Assembly (NCBI RefSeq): GCF_004101785.1
Contig: NZ_CP035130.1
Location: forward strand, 620,001 to 684,000
Reading direction: 5' to 3'
Source of the DNA: Gudongella oleilytica
Lineage (GTDB): Bacteria > Bacillota > Clostridia > Tissierellales > Tissierellaceae
DNA length: 64,000 bases
This document shows, piece after piece, positions 8,862 to 17,418 of this stretch (the first letter of the stretch is position 1; every line of letters starts with the position of its first letter). Made by a program: the position numbers and the translations under genes. The notes under the pieces are model-generated. The model had not been told where the DNA came from, ran no database searches, and saw nothing but the letters and a program-made list of their open reading frames with translations.

Positions 8862-9938
8862 ATGAAAAGATATGATTTAGCTGTAATTGCTGGAGATGGA
8901 GTTGGAAAAGAAGTAATGCAGGAAGCTGTGAAGGTTTTATCAGCAATTTCTGATCTTACTGGAAATATAGACTTTAAGCTTAATTTTTATGATTATGGTT
9001 GTGAATATTATTTGAAAACTGGTGTAATGATGGAGAAGGATGGCTTGAAAAAGCTTGAGCAGCACGATGCGATCCTTCTTGGAGCAGTAGGTTATCCAAA
9101 CGTTCCAGATCATATTTCACTTAGGGATCTTCTCTTAAAAATAAGGCAGGGTTTTAATCAGTATGTAAACTTAAGGCCCATAAAACTTTTACCCCATGTA
9201 AATGGACCGTTGGCAGGGAAAGGCCCAGATGAGATAGATATGGTCTTTATAAGAGAGAATACTGAAGGTGAATACGCAGGTAGCGGAGGAATTCAATCAG
9301 TAGGTGGTGTAGATACTCTGGCAGTTCAGACAAGTATTTTCACAAGAGAAACAACTAAGAAAACTATGGAATATGCTTTCGAGTATTCCAGAAAGAGAAA
9401 CAAAGAAAAAAAGCTTACCAGCATAACAAAATCCAATGCGTTAAATCACAGCATGGTTTTTTGGGATTCATTGTTCAAAGAGATAGCTTCGGGATATGCA
9501 GATATAAGAACAGAAGAACTGCATGTAGATGCTGCATCCATGTTCTTGGTCCAGAAGCCTGAAAGATTTGATGTAGTGGTCGCTTCAAACCTATTTGGGG
9601 ATATTATGACTGATGTAGGTGCCGCACTTCAGGGTGGTTTGGGTTTCGCTGCTGGTGCAAACTTAAATCCTGAAAAGAAATTTCCTTCAATGTTTGAACC
9701 AGTTCACGGATCCGCACCTGATATTGCTGGGAAAGGAATTGCTAACCCGATAGCAATGATTTGGTCAATTAAAATGATGTTGGACTTTTTAGGACACGAA
9801 GATATAGGAGAAGCACTATTGAATTCAATAGTATACGCACTTAAAGATAAGGCAAAATTAACTCCAGATTTGGGAGGTAAAGGTACCACATCATCTGTTG
9901 GAGATATAATATGCAGGGGTTTAGTAAAAAAATTATAA
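8862..9938 (+). CDS. D-malate/tartrate dehydrogenase-like decarboxylating enzyme
   Basis: NAD-dependent beta-decarboxylating dehydrogenase of 358 residues (isocitrate/isopropylmalate dehydrogenase superfamily). The GDGVGKEV start, LLGAVGYPNVPDHISL loop, NQYVNLRPIKLLP, FIRENTEGEY and FEPVHGSAPDIAGKG motifs resemble DmlA/TtuC-type D-malate and tartrate dehydrogenases more than LeuB, particularly in PDHISL and QYVNLRP. It would oxidise and decarboxylate a 2-hydroxy acid with a beta-carboxyl, such as D-malate to pyruvate or 3-methylmalate to 2-oxobutanoate. That fits as the step after the LeuCD-like hydratase. Stop is followed by an AT-rich 94-bp gap before the carrier gene. Confidence 0.87.
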   Translation: MKRYDLAVIAGDGVGKEVMQEAVKVLSAISDLTGNIDFKLNFYDYGCEYYLKTGVMMEKDGLKKLEQHDAILLGAVGYPNVPDHISLRDLLLKIRQGFNQYVNLRPIKLLPHVNGPLAGKGPDEIDMVFIRENTEGEYAGSGGIQSVGGVDTLAVQTSIFTRETTKKTMEYAFEYSRKRNKEKKLTSITKSNALNHSMVFWDSLFKEIASGYADIRTEELHVDAASMFLVQKPERFDVVVASNLFGDIMTDVGAALQGGLGFAAGANLNPEKKFPSMFEPVHGSAPDIAGKGIANPIAMIWSIKMMLDFLGHEDIGEALLNSIVYALKDKAKLTPDLGGKGTTSSVGDIICRGLVKKL

Positions 9939-9965
9939 CAATTAATTAATATAATTTATTAAAAA

Positions 9966-9998
9966 GAGGAGGATAAGTTGCAATCAACTTGCTTTTAA
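9966..9998 (+). promoter_or_regulatory. Strong Shine-Dalgarno with a six-codon reading frame in the carrier leader
   Basis: In the gap between the dehydrogenase and the carrier, GAGGAGG at 9966-9972 precedes a TTG at 9978 that opens a six-codon frame ending TAA at 9996-9998. AAGTTG...CAACTT in the same place can pair. It may be a leader peptide, a start-site relic or chance; the true carrier start at 10033 has its own AAAGGAGAG. Confidence 0.3.
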
Positions 9999-10032
9999 TT
10001 TATATTAATCTAATTTTGAAAGGAGAGTTAAG

Positions 10033-11286
10033 ATGGGTTTAGAAGTGTTATCATTATTGTTCTTGGTAGGAGCTATTGCAATCGGTTTCTTTAGAAAGAT
10101 TAACACCGGTTTAGTAGCTATAGGTTTATCTTTGATTTTAGGTTCAATTGGGGGTGTCAGTGTTAAGGATATTACAGGTGGTTTTCCTACCAGTCTTTTT
10201 ATCACTTTGCTCGGAGTTATGTTTTTGTTCAGTATCTCTCAAGAAAATGGTACTTTAGAGTTACTAGCTAAGAAAACAGTATCTCTTGCAGGAAAGAGAA
10301 CAAACCTTATTCCAATCATAGTTTTTGTTTTTTCAACTATTCTCGCTGCAGTCGGTCCAGGAACAATACCAGTCATGTCATTGATGGCTCCATATACTTG
10401 CGCACTAGCGGCATCGATGGGGTATTCGCCTCTTTTATTAGGAGCAACTTCTGTATTGGGAGCTGCTGCTGGCGGTATATCACCAATTGCTCCTACTGGC
10501 ATACTGGGAATTTCATTAGCGGCTGATCAAGGTATTACAGGAATTGCAACACCGTATTTCATTAACTCTTTGATAGCGCAATCAGTATATTTTATAGTTA
10601 TTTATTTCGTACTTAAAGGTCATAAAATGAAGTCAGATATGGTTTTAAACTGGAGAGAGCTGCCGAAGTTTAACACTAAGCAAATGATAACCTTAGCAGG
10701 AATGGCTGCTTTAGTAATTGGAGTAATTATTTTTAAACTTAATGTAGGACTATTAGCATTTACAATTGGTGTATTTTTACTGCTATTAAAAGTATCAAAC
10801 GAAAAGAAGGTTATTGCAGGCATACCATGGAGTACTCTAATACTTGTAACTGGAGTAAATGTGCTTATGAGTGTGGTTATAAAGCTCGGTGGAATTAATT
10901 TGTTGGCAAATGGACTAGCCTCTATAATGACTCCATCGACTGCACCTAGTATTATTGGGTTAACTGCTGGTATAATGTCTTGGTTTAGTTCTACATCAGG
11001 AGTTGTAATGCCTACACTTATACCTACTGTTAATACAGTAATTGAAGCAGTGGGTGATGGGGTTTCTGCTATTGCATTAGTTTCAGCGATAACAAATACA
11101 GCTCACGTTGCTGGTACAAGTCCTATTTCGACTGGAGGTTCTTTAGGTTTAGCTTCGTATGTACAGGCATCAGGAGCTTCAGAGGAAGAGGAAAGAAAAC
11201 TGTTTGTACAGATGTTCCTTGTTGCAATAGGAGGTGTTTTTGTAGTTGCTTTAGTAGCAGGATCGGGCGTGTATACACTTTTCTAA
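10033..11286 (+). CDS. MatC/ITT-type dicarboxylate carrier
   Basis: Integral membrane protein of 417 residues with about ten hydrophobic segments arranged as two similar halves. The N-terminal half resembles the MatC_N domain of malonate/C4-dicarboxylate carriers (ion-transporter superfamily). Repeated Gly/Thr/Pro re-entrant loops are visible: AVGPGTIPVMSLMAPY in the first half and FSSTSGVVMPTLIPT plus AGTSPISTGGSLG in the second. It is the last gene of the sigma-54 locus and ends at a strong terminator, so I infer uptake of the carboxylate degraded by the upstream enzymes. Confidence 0.85.
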   Translation: MGLEVLSLLFLVGAIAIGFFRKINTGLVAIGLSLILGSIGGVSVKDITGGFPTSLFITLLGVMFLFSISQENGTLELLAKKTVSLAGKRTNLIPIIVFVFSTILAAVGPGTIPVMSLMAPYTCALAASMGYSPLLLGATSVLGAAAGGISPIAPTGILGISLAADQGITGIATPYFINSLIAQSVYFIVIYFVLKGHKMKSDMVLNWRELPKFNTKQMITLAGMAALVIGVIIFKLNVGLLAFTIGVFLLLLKVSNEKKVIAGIPWSTLILVTGVNVLMSVVIKLGGINLLANGLASIMTPSTAPSIIGLTAGIMSWFSSTSGVVMPTLIPTVNTVIEAVGDGVSAIALVSAITNTAHVAGTSPISTGGSLGLASYVQASGASEEEERKLFVQMFLVAIGGVFVVALVAGSGVYTLF

Positions 11287-11300
11287 AAACTAGTGTCGTC

Positions 11301-11346
11301 AAACCGGAGAGGAGACCATTAACAAGGTCTCCTCTCCGGTTTCTAT
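11301..11346 (+). terminator. Rho-independent terminator of the carboxylate operon
   Basis: Perfect 17-bp stem AAACCGGAGAGGAGACC (11301-11317) with its complement at 11326-11342 around an 8-nt loop, 14 bp after the carrier stop codon. The downstream T tract is short (GGTTTCTAT). Confidence 0.9.
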
Positions 11347-11399
11347 ATTACGGACTAATACCTTAATTAAATGAATAAATAGTTATTAATATTTATTGT

Positions 11400-11688
11400 T
11401 TTTTAATCTACGTCATCCAAATATCAGCCTTTATATCAATCAAATATTTTTTGGTAAGGTGTCAACCTCGTTGAAATCTCTGTTTACTAATTCTAAATAG
11501 ATTGCTTTATGCTCGACTTTATATCTTGTTATTCTTCCTTCCTTTTGAAGACTCTTGTATTTCATGTTTCCCCACAACTTGCTTCCTCTAAGTTTATTTA
11601 TGTTTTGAGCAAACTTTAGAAGAACATCGTTATATGCTGCATTGGCAATTATTGAATGAAACTGCTCATCTAAAACCTCGAATTCTTT
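11400..11688 (-). pseudogene. Inverted partial copy of the GntR regulator (FCD domain end)
   Basis: Minus-strand copy of the last 290 bp of the regulator at 931-1584. The translation contains EEFEVLDEQFHSI-like and RITRYKVEHKAIYLELV segments, then loses frame near VDTLPKNI through a one-base deletion. No HTH part is present. It abuts a histidine-kinase relic. With 1298-1587 it forms a long inverted repeat around the carboxylate locus. The divergence and indels suggest that this copy is the non-functional one. Confidence 0.9.
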
Positions 11689-11703
11689 GAACTGTGGCCG
11701 AGT

Positions 11704-12190
11704 AGTCTGCTGAAAGCAGAAAGGATGAAGATCAACCTGGTCCCCAACGTATCCCATGACCTAAAGACTCCCCTTACTTCTATCATAAGATATGTGGACG
11801 TACTATCCAGGGCGGAGGATCTGTCTCCGGTTTTCAGGGATTATGTAAGGATCCTGTCTGAAAAGTCAGAAAGGCTCAATAACAATGTTTCAGATTTGTT
11901 TGGCCTGGCCAAAAGCACCAGCGGGAACATCAGTCTTGATTTGGAGACCCTGGATCTTAAAAACTGGTGGAACAGACAGTTGTTGATATGGATGACAGCA
12001 TCAAGTCATCGGGTTTGGTGGTTAAGCGGAACCTTCCTCATGAGCCGGTTCAGGTGGTTTCAGATAGAAAGAAGCTTTACAGGGTTATTCAAAACCTCTT
12101 GGACAATGCACTTAAGTACTCCCTTGAAGGTACATGGATATTTGTAGACTTACATAAATCTGATGGTCAAGCCAGGGTTCAGGGCTTGTA
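11704..12190 (+). pseudogene. Sensor histidine kinase relic
   Basis: Fragment of a two-component kinase. Frame 1 carries the dimerisation/phospho-acceptor helix (KAERMKINLVPNVSHDLKT followed by PLTSIIRYVDVLSR). A one-base loss in an A run near 11960 shifts to a second frame with VEQTVVDMDDSI, then the ATPase N-box NLLDNALKYS, and breaks off after WIFVDLH, before the G boxes. There is no sensor or membrane part upstream, where the sequence joins the inverted GntR fragment. Family clear; product certainly non-functional. Confidence 0.8.
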
Positions 12191-12419
12191 TTATCCATCG
12201 CAGAAAGCTTTACAAATGTATGCAGAGGGAGGCTCAATATCCATATAGACGGGGATCAGTTTAAGGTAGTCTAGAAATTTTCCCTTGATGAAGTGTTGGA
12301 ATAGGGGATTTGATGAAAAACTACTAAATACGAGTGAGTTTGAGACAGCCTACAAGATATCTCAAACTCACTTTTGCATTGAATTGCATTATGATTTTTT
12401 AAAATCTATTAGACCAGAA

Positions 12420-13757
12420 TCAAGAGAACTTAATACTTCCGTCATTTTCAAGAAACAACAGCCTATATTCCTTAATAGGTCTTCCTTTTGACTCATTCTT
12501 AATATGATTTACGGTGGCAACTCCTTTTTCCACTAGCTTGTTAAGTATTCTGTTGCCAGACCTTGTTGATATTCCGAGAAGACTAGATAAGTTTTGAGAA
12601 GTATACTTATTTGATTGAATTTTTGTAGCGTGAATAATCGTTTTGTAAAGATAGGTTGGGTTGAGATCTAGTTTAGTTGCTAAGGAATCCACAAATGGGT
12701 TTGATTTGAACACTTGACCCTGGGGATTCTCACCGCCCAGACAAATTACTGAATCTATATCTTCAGCCTTGTAATAACTGTACTGCCCCCCAGATTCTTC
12801 TGATTTGGCAAAGGCTTTTTGGGCATTGACCTTTGATATCGTAGGATTCTTGCCGCTACCATAACCTACTGAAAAATCTATATCAATGTTTCTCTTGAGA
12901 AAGTTTCTGATTTCACAAGTATTAAATTGATCCGTCAGCCTCATGAGCTCCTCTATTGTTGAATGCATTTCAATTCTCTTGCTATTTGATTGAATTATAA
13001 AATCGTATGTTCCTTCCTTGATAAGGTTTAGCAGTTCTCTTTGAATAGATAGAAGTTTAATATCCATTTCCAAATTGTCCAGGTACTTGTAGGTTCCTGC
13101 TACTGGTGCGATATAAACCGTTGCCATCATGTTGCTTTCGAGTTTCATTAGTTTTATTTCGTTGATTACACTCATAAAAAGATTCATTAGATATTCCACG
13201 GGTGGGTGGATGAAATGATAATTAACCCCTTCTTTATCAAGCTCCTCTGTAAGCATTCCAAACCTTGTAATTGACAAGTCAATTTTTTTTTCTCTCCATA
13301 GTCTAAGATGGTTGTTACGGACAAATTCAACGTATTCTAATGGGTCTTCGGGGGCGTGTGCAAATACATAGGGCATATTGTCTGGCTGAAAGATGTCTTC
13401 AAATTCGTGGATATAATCCTTGTTTACAAAGTCTATGTAGACTCTGTTTGGTTCGATATGGGGGTTGTGCATAAATATTGAGAAAATCTCCTTGTAAACG
13501 TTGGCCAGATAATCGTAAATAACATAGCAAGGTTTGCCTGCGGTATCAACATTCTGTGTAAGATACTTGTGAAGCAACGTGCCTGAAAAGACAAATGCAT
13601 CAACTTCATTGAAGTTTTCAATAAAGTGGCTTATAATATCCTCGTTTTTATTTATGATCAGATATTTGATATTACATAACTTGTTAAGTCTTGACTCCAC
13701 AATCTGTAAATTGGGGATATGTGGCTGTGAAGTTATTAAACCTATGGAAACTTTCAA
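12420..13757 (-). CDS. Large divergent regulator with C-terminal winged helix, family unclear
   Basis: Protein of about 445 residues on the minus strand. The N-terminal 200 residues look like a Rossmann-type sensor (KVSIGLITSQPHIPNLQIVE start). The middle contains a region resembling a degenerate nucleotidyl-cyclase/GGDEF-like fold (DIDFSVGYGSGKNP, AFAKSEESGG). The last about 80 residues form a helix-turn-helix (TSQNLSSLLGISTRSGNRIL, then VEKGVATVNHIKNESKGRP). The TTG at 13757 is chosen because GAGGTGA at 13763-13769 is correctly spaced; an upstream ATG in the same frame has no ribosome site. It is divergent from the M20 hydrolase operon across a 160-bp promoter region and probably controls it. 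I do not recognise a named family with certainty. Confidence 0.7.
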   Translation of the reverse strand: MKVSIGLITSQPHIPNLQIVESRLNKLCNIKYLIINKNEDIISHFIENFNEVDAFVFSGTLLHKYLTQNVDTAGKPCYVIYDYLANVYKEIFSIFMHNPHIEPNRVYIDFVNKDYIHEFEDIFQPDNMPYVFAHAPEDPLEYVEFVRNNHLRLWREKKIDLSITRFGMLTEELDKEGVNYHFIHPPVEYLMNLFMSVINEIKLMKLESNMMATVYIAPVAGTYKYLDNLEMDIKLLSIQRELLNLIKEGTYDFIIQSNSKRIEMHSTIEELMRLTDQFNTCEIRNFLKRNIDIDFSVGYGSGKNPTISKVNAQKAFAKSEESGGQYSYYKAEDIDSVICLGGENPQGQVFKSNPFVDSLATKLDLNPTYLYKTIIHATKIQSNKYTSQNLSSLLGISTRSGNRILNKLVEKGVATVNHIKNESKGRPIKEYRLLFLENDGSIKFS

Positions 13758-13837
13758 GTGTATCACCTCACAAACATAATACAATAAATGACATTAAAAG
13801 GCAAAGATAATCAATGGATGCAGATGTAAATAATAGG

Positions 13838-13866
13838 TTGACTATTTAGAAAACTTCTGCTAATAT
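13838..13866 (+). promoter_or_regulatory. Sigma-70-type promoter of the M20 operon
   Basis: TTGACT (13838-13843), a 17-bp spacer and TAATAT (13861-13866), 50 bp upstream of the M20 gene start. Confidence 0.65.
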
Positions 13867-13880
13867 ATCTATAAATAGAC

Positions 13881-13900
13881 ATGACCAATAATGACCAATA
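13881..13900 (+). repeat. Perfect 10-bp direct repeat between promoter and start codon
   Basis: ATGACCAATA occurs twice without a gap at 13881-13890 and 13891-13900, followed by ATGA. Position just downstream of the -10 suggests an operator for the divergent regulator; this is inference. Confidence 0.5.
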
Positions 13901-13916
13901 ATGAAAGGGTGGTATT

Positions 13917-15128
13917 ATGCTAAAAAGCAAAAGGATAGTTGAACTTGCAAATGAAATCAGCGAAGACCTTGTAAGGGACAGGCGTTTCTTGCATCAGAAT
14001 CCTGAACTGGGCCTGGAATTACCTGTTACAGTGGGGTATGTAAGAAAGAGGCTCACAGAAATGGGCTATGATGTTCAGGACTGTGGTAAATCTGGATTGG
14101 TTGCCATTGCCGGTTCTGATCATGATGGGAAGGTTTTCCTGATAAGAGGGGACATGGACGCCCTACCTGTGAAGGAGGAAACAGACCTTGAGTTTAAGTC
14201 AGAATCTGGAAGGATGCATGCTTGTGGACACGACTTTCACACAGCAATGATGCTTGGAGCCGCAAAGATATTAAAAGAAGTAGAGGATGAAATACCCGGA
14301 AGGGTTAAATTAATGTTTCAGCCAGCGGAAGAAACCTTAATGGGAGCAAAGGATATGATTAAAGCTGGAGTGCTCGAGAACCCAAGCGTGGATGCGGCAC
14401 TTATGATTCATGTAATGACAGGTGTGCCATCACCCGAAGGGATAGTTGTGATACCTCCGGAGGGGACCTGCTCGGCGGCTTCTGATTGGTTTGAGATACA
14501 TGTTCAGGGAAAGGGTGGACATGGTGCGATGCCTAATACAACCATTGATCCCATCAACGTAGCCACTCATATTTACCAATCGCTTCAGACAATCAATTCA
14601 AGAGAAATTCCACCTTCAGAAACAGCGGTTCTCACTATAGGGATGTTCAAGGCTGGCGATACATCAAATGTTATACCTGACAAGGCTCAAATGAATGGTA
14701 CAATAAGAACCTTCAATCCTGAAATCAGAAATTTTATTAAGGAAAGAATCAAAGATATTTCTATAAATACTTCAGTAGCGTTGAGAGCAAAAGCGGATGT
14801 CAATATAATAGATGGCTGTCCTTCATTGTTGGTGGATGGGAAGCTTTCCAGGGAAGTATTTGAATCCCTGAATGAACTGTTCGATGGAGAAGGCGTTCTT
14901 AAGTGGGAAGATGTAATGGGAAATACCACGATGTCAGGATCTGAGGACTTTGCTTTTGTAAGTGAAAAGGTTCCAACCATCATGTTGGCACTTTCGGCAG
15001 GAGATTCAAACAATGGTTATGCATATCCACAACACCATCCAAAGGCAGATTTTAATGAGGCAGTATTGCCAAGAGGTGCTGCAATCTACGCTTATGCTGC
15101 AATAAAATGGCTTGAAGAGAATAAATAA
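13917..15128 (+). CDS. M20 family amidohydrolase
   Basis: Metal-dependent amidohydrolase/carboxypeptidase of 403 residues in the M20D group (hippurate, N-acyl-amino-acid and IAA-amino-acid hydrolases). Metal and catalytic residues are visible in IRGDMDALPV, MHACGHDFHTAMMLG and FQPAEETLMGAKDMI, with the distal His in PQHHPKADF. The lid/dimerisation domain contains GKGGHGAMPNTTIDPI. No signal peptide, so it is cytoplasmic. GGGTGG precedes the ATG. With two membrane proteins immediately downstream, it most likely deacylates an imported N-acyl or dipeptide-like compound. Confidence 0.92.
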   Translation: MLKSKRIVELANEISEDLVRDRRFLHQNPELGLELPVTVGYVRKRLTEMGYDVQDCGKSGLVAIAGSDHDGKVFLIRGDMDALPVKEETDLEFKSESGRMHACGHDFHTAMMLGAAKILKEVEDEIPGRVKLMFQPAEETLMGAKDMIKAGVLENPSVDAALMIHVMTGVPSPEGIVVIPPEGTCSAASDWFEIHVQGKGGHGAMPNTTIDPINVATHIYQSLQTINSREIPPSETAVLTIGMFKAGDTSNVIPDKAQMNGTIRTFNPEIRNFIKERIKDISINTSVALRAKADVNIIDGCPSLLVDGKLSREVFESLNELFDGEGVLKWEDVMGNTTMSGSEDFAFVSEKVPTIMLALSAGDSNNGYAYPQHHPKADFNEAVLPRGAAIYAYAAIKWLEENK

Positions 15129-15151
15129 AAAAACTGAAAGGAGGAAAAGCA

Positions 15152-15874
15152 TTGGGGTTTACGGAAATTTCTAACGGATCACTACTTTATACTCTGGTAA
15201 TTATTGGCCTTATATATATAACAATATATGCGTCCATATTTCTGGTTAGGAGTTACAGGAGGTCATTAGAACTGGGGATGTCAAAAAAACAAGTTAATGA
15301 TGTAATTAAATCATCCCTAGCTTTTACTGTAGTTCCTAGTATTGCAATAGTAGTTGGATTTTTCTCTTTAGCGGCTGTTTTGGGAATACCTTGGCCATGG
15401 TGGAGATTGTCTGTAATTGGTTCGGTTAGCTATGAACTGATGGCTGCGGATATGGCTGCTAAAGGCATGGAGTACTCTTCCATAGCTGCTATGGTAGAGG
15501 CAAATGACCCGACGGTTTTTGTTTCGATGATGATAGTGATGACAATTGGAATATTAGGTGGGCTTATGGTTCTTATACCTTTTGGGAAAAAGATGATGGT
15601 AGGGCTTATGGCAGCAAGAGAAAAGAAGGAAAATACTTGGGGTGTGGTAATGAACTCAAGTTTTATGCTGACACTATTAGCGGTCTTTATTCCTATAATG
15701 GTGATTTCTGATAGGATAAGTGCCTTGACACTTGGAACAAGTGCATTTATTACGGTTATACTTGGAATCATAATAAAGAAATTCAAAGTATACTGGCTAG
15801 GTAACTTCGTTTTAGCACTTACACTTATACTGGCTATGGCTACATCGGTATTCTGGCAGAGACTATTGGGGTAG
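15152..15874 (+). CDS. DUF5058-like membrane protein, putative transporter component
   Basis: Polytopic membrane protein of 240 residues with about six hydrophobic segments and a basic first cytoplasmic loop (RSYRRSLELGMSKKQVND). It resembles the DUF5058 family seen beside M20 peptidases in clostridia. The TTG at 15152 is used because AAGGAGG at 15138-15144 is 7 nt away and no ATG fits. The spacing to the M20 gene (23 bp) and to the next membrane gene (10 bp) indicates an operon. I infer that the two membrane proteins form a carrier for the hydrolase substrate; no transport mechanism can be read from the sequence. Confidence 0.65.
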   Translation: MGFTEISNGSLLYTLVIIGLIYITIYASIFLVRSYRRSLELGMSKKQVNDVIKSSLAFTVVPSIAIVVGFFSLAAVLGIPWPWWRLSVIGSVSYELMAADMAAKGMEYSSIAAMVEANDPTVFVSMMIVMTIGILGGLMVLIPFGKKMMVGLMAAREKKENTWGVVMNSSFMLTLLAVFIPIMVISDRISALTLGTSAFITVILGIIIKKFKVYWLGNFVLALTLILAMATSVFWQRLLG

Positions 15875-15884
15875 GAGGGATATA

Positions 15885-16610
15885 ATGAAAACATCTAAGG
15901 AACGAATAATACTTGATGATTATAACCAGTGGGTACATAGGTTTGGAAGGTTGGGAGCATTGGTGGCAATAATATACATGCTTTTAATTCCATTTATAAT
16001 AGGTTTCGTATATGATGCCTTTCCTCCCATTTCAGCAGTTGTAAAGGGAGGTGTGGGGTTACTGGCGCTTTTCATACCCATAACAATTTCAGAGGTAATC
16101 AGTTATACGCCGATACTTGGATCTTCAAGCTACTTGACATTTCTAACTGGAAATATTCTAAACCTCAAAATTCCTTGCGTTCTTAATGCACAAAGGATTT
16201 CCAAGACTGAGCAGAATACACCAGAAGGAGATGCAATAGCTACTGTTGCAGTCGCAGCTTCATCAATCTTAACCATGTTTGTAATAACTTTAGGTGTTCT
16301 ATTGATAGTACCTCTTAGACCGGTATTGGAAACACCGGTTGTAAGGCAGGCAACAGCGTATATTTTGCCAGCATTGTTTGGAGGGATGCTAATGGGATTA
16401 ATCGGAAAGGAACAGGGCGAATATATAATTGTAAATAAGTTATTATCAATACTTTTGCCCGTTATTTTAGTTTCTGCAGGAGCAATTTTTGGAGTTTTAA
16501 GGCCTGGACTTGAAGGGATAGCTATAATTCTTATGCTGCCTGTTACCCTTATAGGGGCAAGGATAATGTGGAAAAAAGGTATAATTAGAGTAATCAAGAA
16601 GGAACAGTAA
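15885..16610 (+). CDS. Six- to seven-span membrane protein, partner of the DUF5058-like gene
   Basis: Membrane protein of 241 residues whose hydrophobic segments include LGALVAIIYMLLIPFIIGFV and TVAVAASSILTMFVITLGVL. A conserved-looking loop between TM segments reads SYTPILGSSSYLTFLTGNILN and is rich in Ser/Thr/Gly/Asn, like a substrate path. The cytoplasmic ends are basic (MWKKGIIRVIKKEQ). It starts at an ATG behind GGAGGG and follows the previous gene by 10 bp. I do not recognise a named family. The pairing with a second small membrane protein and a hydrolase suggests a two-subunit permease. Confidence 0.6.
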   Translation: MKTSKERIILDDYNQWVHRFGRLGALVAIIYMLLIPFIIGFVYDAFPPISAVVKGGVGLLALFIPITISEVISYTPILGSSSYLTFLTGNILNLKIPCVLNAQRISKTEQNTPEGDAIATVAVAASSILTMFVITLGVLLIVPLRPVLETPVVRQATAYILPALFGGMLMGLIGKEQGEYIIVNKLLSILLPVILVSAGAIFGVLRPGLEGIAIILMLPVTLIGARIMWKKGIIRVIKKEQ

Positions 16611-16679
16611 TGTGTTATGGGAGAGTGGTCTAGGGTGCTTTATTAGGGCTGCTCTCCTTACAAATGATTGCGGCTGATG

Positions 16680-17243
16680 TCAGGGTGAGGAGGTTAAATT
16701 GGATATAGTTGCACATGACCACCTGATCTTGTTGCCATTAGTGTCCCTTTTCATCCCCCAATTGGGATGAACTCCATCATTAATGATATCCTTCTTTGGT
16801 TTGGATGCTTCAAAAGCATCGATCTTTGCTGAGCCGATGGCAACTCTTGTTCCATCAATAATTCTCATATCTTTAGCTTTGGGCACAAGCTCATGGAAAA
16901 GATCATTGAGGCATTCAGAGTTAGAGAGCTTGTCTGAAAACCTTGAGAATGTTGACTCAGGAGGTACGCTGCCGAGTACTTCAAAACCACAAGAGTACCC
17001 GAATACAGGGTCTTCATTGATTCGTTTAACCAGATGCTTGATGGTCGGTATTTTTTCAACTTGCATTGCGATCAATGCGGCTATGAGAGTTTCAGGTCTG
17101 TAGCCCTTAGGACATCTCATGAAATTTGATTTCTTAAGTTTCCTGGCAACTACAGATAGGTCGATCTGGTCTAAGATCATTTCGATCCTAGATTGTTGCT
17201 GAAATTTAATAATTTCTTCGAAGGAAATAGAGTCGTTTGTCAA
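16680..17243 (-). pseudogene. IS1182/IS5-type transposase fragment (N-terminal part)
   Basis: Minus-strand remnant covering the N-terminal DUF772-like region (GYRPETLIAALIAMQVEK, FSRFSDKL) and the first acidic motif MRIIDGTRVAIGSAK. The frame departs from the family after GMKRDTNGNKIRW and stops 17 codons later, so the rest of the DDE domain is missing. The upstream side (17244-17300) keeps the IS leader with GGATTCACTCCTGTCGAG, but no matching terminal repeat could be found at the truncated end. Confidence 0.75.
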
Positions 17244-17418
17244 ATATACATAGTAAGGGATTCACTCCTGTCGAGTTGAAATGTTTTGTTCTCACTTAAT
17301 ATATTCGACACGAATGGGGTGAAATCCTTTTTTTGCTTTAAAAAATCCTAAGATAATATTGAGATTTCAATCGTTCGATGTTTCAAATCAATATGCGATT
17401 TCCTCAATCATTTGATGC

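Noticed and set aside
4953-9938. Leucine biosynthesis operon (leuC, leuD, leuB-like genes together)
   Set aside because: No leuA is present, the dehydrogenase has DmlA/TtuC-type motifs, and the genes sit with a CoA-transferase, a lyase, a carrier and a sigma-54 activator, which fits catabolism.
1298-11688. Composite transposon with active ends
   Set aside because: The arms are pieces of a regulator gene, not IS ends, and no intact transposase lies inside; recombination rather than transposition is the simpler reading.
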